Positions 17,144-24,601 of a stretch of 64,000 nucleotides of DNA are shown here, piece by piece. Within the stretch, counting starts at the first letter, position 1, and the number at the start of each line of letters is the position of its first letter. Origin of the DNA: a candidate division Zixibacteria bacterium SM23_81 (GTDB lineage: Bacteria; SM23-81). Made by a program: the position numbers and the translations under genes. The notes below the pieces were generated by a model. That model saw only the letters and a list, made by a program, of their open reading frames with translations, ran no database searches and was not told the DNA's origin. Where the stretch lies: contig LJUY01000001.1 in NCBI GenBank assembly GCA_001304015.1, positions 1 through 64,000 of the forward strand, read 5' to 3'.

Positions 17144-18559
17144 ATGAGGTTTCAACTCAATGTTCTTATTGTTTTATGGTTCATTTTCTTTTTAGCTACA
17201 AATTCTTCTATTGCTCAGGAAAGATTTGTGGAAGAACCCGCTATAGAATTTACATACATACCACCTTACGGAAGCTCTGACAATCTTGTGGGTTGCGTAA
17301 AAAACGTAAATCCTCAGGATTATAAAATAGCCGTGTTCATTTTCGTAGAAGGTGCTGGGTGGTGGACGAAGCCATATTTTTCCCATCCTTTGACATCGAT
17401 TCAATCTGACTCTACTTGGACTTGCGATATTACAACTGGCGGGAGCGACATTTATGCGACCGAAATTTGTGCCTTTCTTATACCCAATGGAATCGATCCA
17501 CCCCTTGTGAGTGGGAATACTGCTTTACCAGAGGCACTTTATTCAATCTCAGTGGTGCATATTTGTACTATACGAACTTCTAGAGAGATCTCTTTTTCTG
17601 GATATGAATGGTGGGTGAAAGCGAGCGCAGAACCAGTGGGTCCAGGGCCAAATTACTTCTCAGATAGTCAAGAGAACGTATGGGTCGATGAAGAGGGCAA
17701 GTTACATCTGAAAATAGAAGAAAGAGACGGAAAATGGCACTGTGGAGAAGTTATTCTTAAAGAATCTTTCACCTATGGCAGATATGTTTTCCAAATCACG
17801 GGCACAGTTGGTCAGCTAGATCCAAATGTTGTATTGGGATTATTCACTTGGGATAATTCACCTGAAGAACATCATCGAGAGATTGATATTGAGTTTTCAC
17901 GTTGGGGAGTAGAGTTGGCTGACAATGCCCAGTATGTAATTCAGCCTTGGGATCAACATGGAAATAGATATCGTTGGATGATGCCTGAATTGATTGAACG
18001 CTCAACACATAGTTTTGAATGGGGGCAAAATAGCATTGATTTTCTTAGTTTGAGGGGACATAATTCTTTTGCACCTGAAGATTCCATTATCTATACCTGG
18101 CATTACTCAGGCACAAGTATTCCTACAAATGGAAACGAGAAAGTTAGAATCAACTTATGGCTATTTTACGGCAACGCCCCAACGGATATGTCCGAGGTTG
18201 AGGTAGTCATCGATAAAGTGGAATATTATCCTTTGACTTCGGTCGAGGAGCTATTTGAAGAATCATCTCGTAGCAATCCATCGAGCTATTCACTTTATCA
18301 AAATTATCCGAATCCGTTCAATTCCTCAACTGAAATCCGCTATCAGATTCCTGAGGACAGTTACGTTAGTCTGAAGGTATTCAACACCTTGGGTCAAGAA
18401 GTGCGAAGTCTTGTTGATAGAAATCAGAAAGCCAACAGGTATACAGTTCTCTGGGATGGGCTGGACGATAGGAGCCAAGAAGTGGCCAGTGGATTATATT
18501 TCTGCCGGTTGAAAGCAGGGGATTTCAGTAAGACAAGAAAAATGTTAATGTTAAAGTGA
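17144..18559 (+). CDS. secreted GH16-like (concanavalin-like) protein with T9SS-type sorting domain
   Basis: 471 residues with a clear signal peptide (hydrophobic residues 6-24, ending near SIAQ). Residues 30-145 form an N-terminal beta domain. Residues 150-365 resemble glycoside hydrolase family 16: a beta-sandwich with REIDIEFSRW, matching the E-x-D-x-E catalytic signature of that family. The C-terminus has LYQNYPNPFNSSTEIRYQI and a final KMLMLK sorting module. AGGAG nine bases before ATG 17144 fixes the start. It probably degrades or binds beta-glucan-type polysaccharide outside the cell. It shares the end module with its two neighbours. Confidence 0.72.
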   Translation: MRFQLNVLIVLWFIFFLATNSSIAQERFVEEPAIEFTYIPPYGSSDNLVGCVKNVNPQDYKIAVFIFVEGAGWWTKPYFSHPLTSIQSDSTWTCDITTGGSDIYATEICAFLIPNGIDPPLVSGNTALPEALYSISVVHICTIRTSREISFSGYEWWVKASAEPVGPGPNYFSDSQENVWVDEEGKLHLKIEERDGKWHCGEVILKESFTYGRYVFQITGTVGQLDPNVVLGLFTWDNSPEEHHREIDIEFSRWGVELADNAQYVIQPWDQHGNRYRWMMPELIERSTHSFEWGQNSIDFLSLRGHNSFAPEDSIIYTWHYSGTSIPTNGNEKVRINLWLFYGNAPTDMSEVEVVIDKVEYYPLTSVEELFEESSRSNPSSYSLYQNYPNPFNSSTEIRYQIPEDSYVSLKVFNTLGQEVRSLVDRNQKANRYTVLWDGLDDRSQEVASGLYFCRLKAGDFSKTRKMLMLK

Positions 18560-18651
18560 GACGGCAGAAGAATTGTCACTATATTTTTTGATATTTTTTG
18601 CGAGAAGCCTAGATTGAAGGATCTTTTAATATGCCTAAAGGGGGAAGCGTC

Positions 18652-20190
18652 ATGAATCGAGCCATGATCATCCTTATCGCGGTGTTGTGTTGCACCCCTA
18701 TAGCTACAGCCGAGACAAGCCTAAATGGAGAGATTGTCCCCAAAGTGACACGGGATATTGTTGGAAGTCCTTTAACCTTTAGCAAAATAGCGTTTGCGGA
18801 ATATAATCCAGAAGAACCATTAGAGACAAACGTTGACCTTTGGATTGTTAACCCAGATGGTTCAGAACTTGAAAAGATATTTGATGGCGTCGTTTCTACA
18901 AGAGTCCGATTTTCACCGTGCGGGCAATTCGTCGCTTTCAAAGGGCAAGATGGCAAACATCGAATTATCGATTTAGAAGGAAATGTTCTACATGAATTTA
19001 CTGGAGGAAGCAGAAGTGAAAATGATTTCAGTTGGTCTCCTGATGTGAGCTATATGCTTTTTGGAGTTTATTTTGATGGCATTTACAAATATAATCTTGG
19101 TGATAGTACTAAGATTCGGATAGTAGCAAGTAGTCATCGCACATATGATCATAATCCTGTTGTATCTCCTGATTCAGCAAAAATAGTATACACTCATCAT
19201 GAATATGAGCACCGTTACTACATCTATACAGTCGATATCGATGGTGGAAATAAAGTCTTAATTACAAATGGAAGTGGAACAAGTTATGATGAGCAGTTAA
19301 ATTTAAATTGGCTAGATAACGATCACTTCATTTTTAAAATAGATCCCAAGAACTTAATTTATTATGTGAATAAAGGTACCCATGAAGTAATAGGAATTAA
19401 TCCAGGTGTGTCCTTTTCAAAAATGAAATTATCTCATAATAAAGAAACATTGGCTATCTTTAGTGGAAGTAGTCTTTATTTCATAGATGCAAGTCAATTG
19501 CCAACTGGTATTGTAACTCCTTACAGTACAGAATTATATGCACAGGCTTTTGCATGGTCTTATGACACAGACTCCTGTTATTACGTTATTCGTAGCAGTA
19601 GTGCTATTTTAAGGATATTCGATAAAAATGACAATGAATATGAGTTCTTAGATCCGGAAGATTTGCCTGAAGATATAGGGAGTATAAAAGATGTAGACTG
19701 GTCATATGGTCAAGTTGAAGTTGGACCTCTAGTGACCCCTCTGCTACCGAATCCGATGACTTGGCTTCAAGCTCCTGATGCAATCAGTACGGCATCTATA
19801 GCAATGCAAGCTACGGCCTTCTCAGGAGGTCATTCACCTTATTCGTATGAATTTGATTTCGTGGACAGTCCAACGGGTGGTAGTGGCGGTACCGACTCCG
19901 GTTGGAATGGCAATTCTTATGCGGACAGCGGTCTGAGGGTCAACCATCAGTACCGGTATCGATGTCGGGGCAAGGACAATATTGGTCAAACTGTTGACTG
20001 GTCGAGCGTGCAGTCCGCATATACGGAGATTGAGTCCTGTACAGGTGTTACCTTTGGAGCGGTGACGACAACCAGCATTCAGGCAAAATCTACAAACACG
20101 CCATCCGGTCTGACGCGAGGCTCTTCAGGACTTATCATACGGAACAAAACCGGGGGGACGATAATAGTTATTGGACGAGCGGTTCTCTGA
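18652..20190 (+). CDS. secreted beta-propeller/FN3 protein, 5' part of a frameshifted gene
   Basis: Signal peptide (MNRAMIILIAVLCCTPIATA), then a TolB/WD40-like propeller region (residues 40-350, repeated 'DLWIVNPDGSE...FSPCGQFVAF'-type units), then fibronectin-III-like repeats. The frame runs into a stop at 20190 just after a G6 run (20152-20157). Reading one base earlier continues the same FN3 domain (DDNSYWTSGSLIANKSYEF) into the 20154-20897 segment. One missing G would restore a protein of about 748 residues. ATG 18652 has GGGGGA upstream and gives a clean signal peptide, unlike 18631. This may be sequencing error, slippage-based phase variation, or a real lesion. Confidence 0.7.
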   Translation: MNRAMIILIAVLCCTPIATAETSLNGEIVPKVTRDIVGSPLTFSKIAFAEYNPEEPLETNVDLWIVNPDGSELEKIFDGVVSTRVRFSPCGQFVAFKGQDGKHRIIDLEGNVLHEFTGGSRSENDFSWSPDVSYMLFGVYFDGIYKYNLGDSTKIRIVASSHRTYDHNPVVSPDSAKIVYTHHEYEHRYYIYTVDIDGGNKVLITNGSGTSYDEQLNLNWLDNDHFIFKIDPKNLIYYVNKGTHEVIGINPGVSFSKMKLSHNKETLAIFSGSSLYFIDASQLPTGIVTPYSTELYAQAFAWSYDTDSCYYVIRSSSAILRIFDKNDNEYEFLDPEDLPEDIGSIKDVDWSYGQVEVGPLVTPLLPNPMTWLQAPDAISTASIAMQATAFSGGHSPYSYEFDFVDSPTGGSGGTDSGWNGNSYADSGLRVNHQYRYRCRGKDNIGQTVDWSSVQSAYTEIESCTGVTFGAVTTTSIQAKSTNTPSGLTRGSSGLIIRNKTGGTIIVIGRAVL

Positions 20191-20897
20191 TAGCCAACAA
20201 GAGTTATGAGTTCACGGCCCAAAGCCGCAATGGTGATGGTGAGACCACACTTGAGAGTTCGCCATCGACAACCAAGTGTACTCTCCCGGCGGCTCCGGAT
20301 GTGTCCTGTGATAAGGATACAAGTATACTGTATCCGCTGGGAACTGAGTTTACGTTTACTAATGAGGCGGGTTGGGGTGAGGGCGGTGTTAATTACTACC
20401 ATTATGTTTTTGACACTAATGATTCCACAAATCCCACTGTATCAGATTCGTCTTGGTCCTCGGGTACGTTACGCAAAACGCCTTCAGGAGGGAACTGGTA
20501 TCTGCATGTCATAAGTCACAATCTGGAACACGCCTGTGGGGATACAGCACATTATGGGCCATACATAGTGGGTCCTACAGAAGTGGTTTCTTCTGATCAA
20601 GGTTTGGAGAATATCCCTTCGTCCTTTGAAATATCTCAGAACTTTCCGAATCCTTTCAATGCCAATTCTCAAATCAGATATGGCTTACCTCATAGGAGCT
20701 TTGTTGTTCTAAGAATTTATAACACCCTCGGACAGTTTATCAAAGAATTGGTGAATGAAGAATTATCTCCCGGATATCATGAGGTGATATGGGATGGGAA
20801 AGATTCCTATGGAAGAGAGGTTGGAAGCGGTATATATTTCTTGCATATGGAAGCTATAAGTTTCTCGAAAACATTAAAAATGCTCCTTGTAAGATAG
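20154..20897 (+). CDS. 3' part of the frameshifted propeller/FN3 protein, with T9SS-type sorting domain
   Basis: Continues the preceding gene in the -1 frame. It holds the end of an FN3 repeat, another beta domain, and a C-terminal module with SQNFPNPFNANSQIRYGL and a final KMLLVR. Lacking its own signal peptide and ribosome-binding site, it cannot be an independent secreted protein. The first internal ATG is 20301. Confidence 0.65.
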   Translation, partial: GDDNSYWTSGSLIANKSYEFTAQSRNGDGETTLESSPSTTKCTLPAAPDVSCDKDTSILYPLGTEFTFTNEAGWGEGGVNYYHYVFDTNDSTNPTVSDSSWSSGTLRKTPSGGNWYLHVISHNLEHACGDTAHYGPYIVGPTEVVSSDQGLENIPSSFEISQNFPNPFNANSQIRYGLPHRSFVVLRIYNTLGQFIKELVNEELSPGYHEVIWDGKDSYGREVGSGIYFLHMEAISFSKTLKMLLVR

Positions 20898-21139
20898 TAT
20901 CAGTTTTGCGTTTACAAATGGATATGTAATAAAATAAAAGGAGATTACAGCAATAGTGGATTTGGAAAGCTTATTATTGGCCAAGCTTTTCATCACACAT
21001 TTTTTCACTCGCAAGATGAAGTTTATGTAAATCTATATCAAGTAATATGAGAAATAGACTGAAGTTAAGCATTGTGAAAGATTTCAAACTATCTAAAAAA
21101 GACTTGTGAATTGAGGAAGAATGTGGTACATTAAATTAG
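20898..21139. other. gene-free stretch before the integrase leader
   Basis: AT-rich. A small hairpin GAAAGCTT...AAGCTTTTC (20965-20991) with a few Ts may end the upstream transcript weakly. Nothing else is recognised. Confidence 0.35.
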
Positions 21140-21265
21140 CTCAAGACTCCTGAAGAGATTTTTCATGCCCAAGTTCCCCCAGCTAACATCTGAACCTTTG
21201 ACTCTTCGGGTGTCTTGAGCGTCATTCGATGTTTCTTTGGTTCAGTTCTATTAGCTGGGGTTTTT
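21140..21265 (+). other. structured integrase leader: two interleaved long inverted repeats with terminator
   Basis: Arm A (21140-21157) pairs with 21202-21219 over 18 positions (one G-T pair, one mismatch). Arm B, CCCCAGCTAA (21177-21186) plus CTGAACC (21190-21196), pairs with GGTTCAG (21239-21245) plus TTAGCTGGGG (21251-21260). TTTTT follows at 21261. The order A-B-A'-B' is interleaved, so as RNA it can form a pseudoknot or switch between folds. Stem B plus the T-run is a good intrinsic terminator 30 bases before the integrase start. It may attenuate integrase expression, or be arm-site DNA for recombination. Confidence 0.6.
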
Positions 21266-21294
21266 ATATTCCAAAGAGAAAGGAGGTGAGAAAA

Positions 21295-22368
21295 TTGAAG
21301 GTAAGGGTCTTCGAGCGCAAAGGGAAAAAGGGCTCCACCTGGTATATCGACTTCATGTACAAAGGACGGCGTCGCTGGGAGGCTATAGGTGCTGACCGGA
21401 GGCTCGCTGAGCTGGCTGCCAAGAAGCGGGAGATGGAGATCTACGAGGGCAAGTATTTCCCTGAGAATAGCAAAACAAAAGTCAGATTCAGGGATCTTAC
21501 TGAAGAGTACATTGAGAAACACTCCAAGGTCAGAAAGCGATCCTGGCGGAGGGATATTGGCACCTTGAAACATCTTCTCCCGGTGTTCGGCGACATGTTC
21601 TTGGCCGATATCACACCCCGGATGATCGAGAACTACCGCCTAAAAAGGGGAAAAGAAGGGGTTATGCCAGCTACTATCAATCGCGAACACGCTCTGCTCA
21701 AGAACATGTTCACCAAAGCCATGGATTGGGAGTACATCCAGGAGAATCCGGCTAAGCGGATCAGGCTGGCCAAGGAGAAGGGCAGAACTCGCTTCTTGAC
21801 CAAGGAAGAGATACATCGCCTCCTGGAAGCAGCTGAGGAAAGCAAGGCACCTCACTTGAAGCCTATTTTGGTCATGGCCTTGAGCACCGGCATGCGCAGG
21901 GGAGAGATGCTCAACCTCAGGTGGGAGGACGTCGATTTCAATCGAAGGGCTATCCAGGTGAAGCGGACCAAGAACGACCAGCCGCGTGAGGTTCCCATGA
22001 CCGACTGGCTGTTCCAGACACTGTGGAGCTGGCGCAAAAAAAGTCTTGACAAAAGCTATGTTTTTGCTAATACTAAGGGTCAGCCCCTGAGGGATGTCCG
22101 GACAGCTTTCAAGGTTGCGCTCAGGAAGGCCGAGATAGAAGATTTCCGATTTCACGATCTGAGACACACGGCGGCATCACAGATGTACATGTCGGGTCTG
22201 GACATCAAATTGATCAAGGAAATCGGTGGCTGGAAGACTTTGGCGATGGTAGACCGATATTCGCACTTAACCACAGAGCACAAACGAGTTGCGATGCTGA
22301 CATACGAGAGTTTCCTCCAGCCCGACTATGTAGCAAATCTGAAGCAAATTGATGAAGTACATTCGTAA
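21295..22368 (+). CDS. tyrosine recombinase / integrase
   Basis: 357 residues. An N-terminal arm-binding region (residues 1-60, basic, 'GSTWYIDFMYKGRRRWEAIG') is followed by a SAM-like core-binding domain (about 60-150) and the catalytic domain. The active-site residues are visible: Arg in STGMRRGE, His-x2-Arg in FHDLRHTAAS, and the Tyr nucleophile in VDRYSHLT. TTG 21295 is chosen since AAGGAGGTGA (21279-21289) sits six bases upstream; the longer frame from 21229 would start inside the terminator stem. The stop is nine bases before tRNA-Arg. It probably mobilises the accessory region to its left. Confidence 0.88.
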   Translation: MKVRVFERKGKKGSTWYIDFMYKGRRRWEAIGADRRLAELAAKKREMEIYEGKYFPENSKTKVRFRDLTEEYIEKHSKVRKRSWRRDIGTLKHLLPVFGDMFLADITPRMIENYRLKRGKEGVMPATINREHALLKNMFTKAMDWEYIQENPAKRIRLAKEKGRTRFLTKEEIHRLLEAAEESKAPHLKPILVMALSTGMRRGEMLNLRWEDVDFNRRAIQVKRTKNDQPREVPMTDWLFQTLWSWRKKSLDKSYVFANTKGQPLRDVRTAFKVALRKAEIEDFRFHDLRHTAASQMYMSGLDIKLIKEIGGWKTLAMVDRYSHLTTEHKRVAMLTYESFLQPDYVANLKQIDEVHS

Positions 22369-22376
22369 GTCGTTGT

Positions 22377-22453
<77 letters not shown>

Positions 22454-22470
22454 TAAAATTGAATATATGT

Positions 22471-22548
22471 GGTGGATGTAGCTCAGTCGGTAAGAGCACC
22501 AGGTTGTGGCCCTGGGGGTCGAGGGTTCGAGTCCCTTCATCCACCCCA
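22471..22548 (+). tRNA. tRNA-His(GTG)
   Basis: Acceptor GTGGATG/CATCCAC with an extra 5' G opposite C73, the tRNA-His hallmark. Anticodon loop TTGTGGC has anticodon GTG; T-arm GGTTCGAGTCC; CCA is encoded. A T-run follows and may end the tRNA transcript. Confidence 0.95.
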
Positions 22549-22753
22549 TTTTTTTGTTTTGACCTGCCAAAGGGCTCTGCCGGCACATAACATTTGAAAG
22601 AAATGAAAATGTGCTTTGAGTCAAGGTCAAGATTCTTTATATTAATAAAATTGTGACAAAGCCCAGGCTGCCAAAAATCTTACATCAAGCCGAAGCTTGA
22701 GAATCCTGAAGAAGCAATACGGCTGACCATTTCAGAGCAGGGAGTGGCGGGAA

Positions 22754-23305
22754 ATGTCTGACTGCCAACATGAGTGGGAGATGACCAACATTCAATTTGG
22801 CTTCGTTGTTTTCGAGAAGTGTTTCCATTGTAATGAGCTACGAACCTATTTCTCCGTGGAGGACCACCCCATTCTTGGGGACGTCTATCGGGAAGGCGAC
22901 TGTTATTGGAACCGAATGGCCAACGCCCAATCCATAAGATTTGACCTGGTATGCAAAAAATGCAGCCACATAGAGAGTTTCTCCGATCTCATGGGGCTGA
23001 TGCACTGTACGGGATGCCTGCCCGATTGTGAGGTGGACGTGCAGCGAAGAAAGTTGGAGGCGGAGAAAACCTGGATCGTGGTGGCCTTCGGCTTTCTCCC
23101 CAAGGCCAAAACGGAACCGATACCCCAGGAGAAGCTGGACATCCTCAGCGACTATTTCAATCTGAAAAGAGACACCTCCCGCTCGAGAATCAAAGTGCTC
23201 CCGTTCAATTTAATTGAAGACCTCTCTCGCTGCCGAGGCGATTTCATTCACGATGTGGATATGCTTTCTCAAGAACTTCCCAAAGAGAGAAAACCTTTGT
23301 TTTGA
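22754..23305 (+). CDS. zinc-ribbon protein of the redox operon, unknown function
   Basis: 183 residues. Two Cys-x2-Cys pairs (CFHC and CKKC) plus CTGC and other Cys/His residues suggest one or two zinc sites across residues 5-95. The C-terminal half is mixed and not recognised. It is the first gene of the operon leading into DRTGG and hydrogenase-related proteins, about 45 bases before the next start. An unusual role in sensing or assembly for that operon is possible, but nothing in the sequence shows it. Confidence 0.55.
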   Translation: MSDCQHEWEMTNIQFGFVVFEKCFHCNELRTYFSVEDHPILGDVYREGDCYWNRMANAQSIRFDLVCKKCSHIESFSDLMGLMHCTGCLPDCEVDVQRRKLEAEKTWIVVAFGFLPKAKTEPIPQEKLDILSDYFNLKRDTSRSRIKVLPFNLIEDLSRCRGDFIHDVDMLSQELPKERKPLF

Positions 23306-23349
23306 TATTCAAGCTGATGTCTTCAGCGAATCCGATGAGGAGGGCCTTC

Positions 23350-23685
23350 ATGACCACGAAAGATTTGGTCGAGAAGATAGATCTGAAGCCGCTAAGCAAG
23401 TTTGCACATCGCGATGTTGATGGCGTCTTCGTCTCGGATATGGTCAGCGACGTCATGGCCGGCGCCAAATCTGGCAACCTCTGGCTGACCGTACAAACCC
23501 ATAAGAGCATCGTTCCTGCGGCTAATTTGGTGGACGTCTCGGCCATCATCATCACCAGCGGTAAAGAGGTCCCTGAGGCAACTGTGGATTTGGCCGGCAA
23601 ATTCAACATCGCCATCTTATCCACAGAGCTACCCACCTTCGAGCTGGTGGGAAAGCTATACGAGTTAGGACTGGGAAAAAAGTAG
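23350..23685 (+). CDS. DRTGG-domain-like protein
   Basis: 111 residues forming a single alpha/beta DRTGG-like domain ('VFVSDMVSDVMAGAKSGNLW...IVPAANLVDVSAIIIT'). Such domains often accompany CBS or kinase domains and [FeFe]-hydrogenase gene clusters, as in Thermotogales; their ligand is unclear. GAGGAGGG (23337-23344) fixes ATG 23350. It is paralogous to the N-terminal half of the next protein, so the two probably interact or respond to the same signal. Confidence 0.65.
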   Translation: MTTKDLVEKIDLKPLSKFAHRDVDGVFVSDMVSDVMAGAKSGNLWLTVQTHKSIVPAANLVDVSAIIITSGKEVPEATVDLAGKFNIAILSTELPTFELVGKLYELGLGKK

Positions 23686-23736
23686 CTAACCTGTGACATT
23701 CACGGTCATATCAGAAGAAAACTCAGCCCTTTTGTC

Positions 23737-24567
23737 GTGAAGGCCCCCATCAGGAGCACGACGTCGCCCGTGGAAATCAAGACCATAAAAGATGCGCTGG
23801 ATGCATCCGTCATCGTGGGTGAAGACGGACTCGATGCCGTCATTGAGCACATATATGCCTCTGATCTGATGAGCGACGTTTTGGCTTTCGGTAAGCCTAA
23901 CTCAATCTTGCTCACCGGCTTGGCCACTCAGCAGGCCGTGATCTCCGCCCACATGGCAGAATTTAAGGGCATCGTGTTTATCCGGGGCAAAAACCCGAAA
24001 GATGGTTCCGAGAGCTTCGCCAGAGAAAACCATCTAGTTCTCCTCTCCACAGAACTGGATATGTATGATGCCTGCGTTAGATTAGATCTGGTTAAAAAGG
24101 GGAGAAGGCGCTTATCAAAAGCTGGCACTGGGGCGACAAAGTCAGAAGAGCTGCTGCTCAGTCGTGAGCTCTTCGTCCAGGGTAACGATTTCGTCAATGC
24201 TGGGATGGTCTCCACGCAGGTGAAGTCTCTTCTGAAAAAGATTGGATTTGAACCTAAGCTGGTCCGCAGAGTGGCTATCTCCACTTACGAGGGAGAGATG
24301 AATGTGGTCATGCACGCCCGGAGAGCCAAGGTCACTCTCTCAGTGACCTCTCATGTTATCGAGGTGGTCATAGAGGATGAGGGTCAGGGCATCCCGGACG
24401 TGGAGCTGGCCATGCAGGAGGGCTTCACCACCGCCACGGAAGAGATGAGGGCCATGGGCTTTGGATCCGGAATGGGGCTGCCAAATATCAAGAAAAACAC
24501 GGATGAGCTGGAGGTTGCCAGCGAAGTAGGCAAAGGAACGACGCTGCGAATGAAGTTTTTCATCTGA
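23737..24567 (+). CDS. DRTGG domain fused to a histidine-kinase-type ATPase (RsbW-like)
   Basis: 276 residues. Residues 15-115 repeat the DRTGG-like domain of the preceding gene. Residues 150-276 are a GHKL/HATPase domain with N-box EGEMNVVMHA, G1 DEGQGIP and G2 GSGMGLPNI. There is no phospho-accepting His domain, so it resembles anti-sigma-factor or serine kinases of the RsbW/SpoIIAB type more than a full sensor kinase. Its position directly before the HydS-like gene suggests a redox-responsive regulator. The target is unknown. GTG 23737 is the likely start, without a strong Shine-Dalgarno. Confidence 0.75.
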   Translation: MKAPIRSTTSPVEIKTIKDALDASVIVGEDGLDAVIEHIYASDLMSDVLAFGKPNSILLTGLATQQAVISAHMAEFKGIVFIRGKNPKDGSESFARENHLVLLSTELDMYDACVRLDLVKKGRRRLSKAGTGATKSEELLLSRELFVQGNDFVNAGMVSTQVKSLLKKIGFEPKLVRRVAISTYEGEMNVVMHARRAKVTLSVTSHVIEVVIEDEGQGIPDVELAMQEGFTTATEEMRAMGFGSGMGLPNIKKNTDELEVASEVGKGTTLRMKFFI

Positions 24568-24601
24568 GGATTCTCTTAAAACACATGTTCTGAGGAGCGG
24601 G

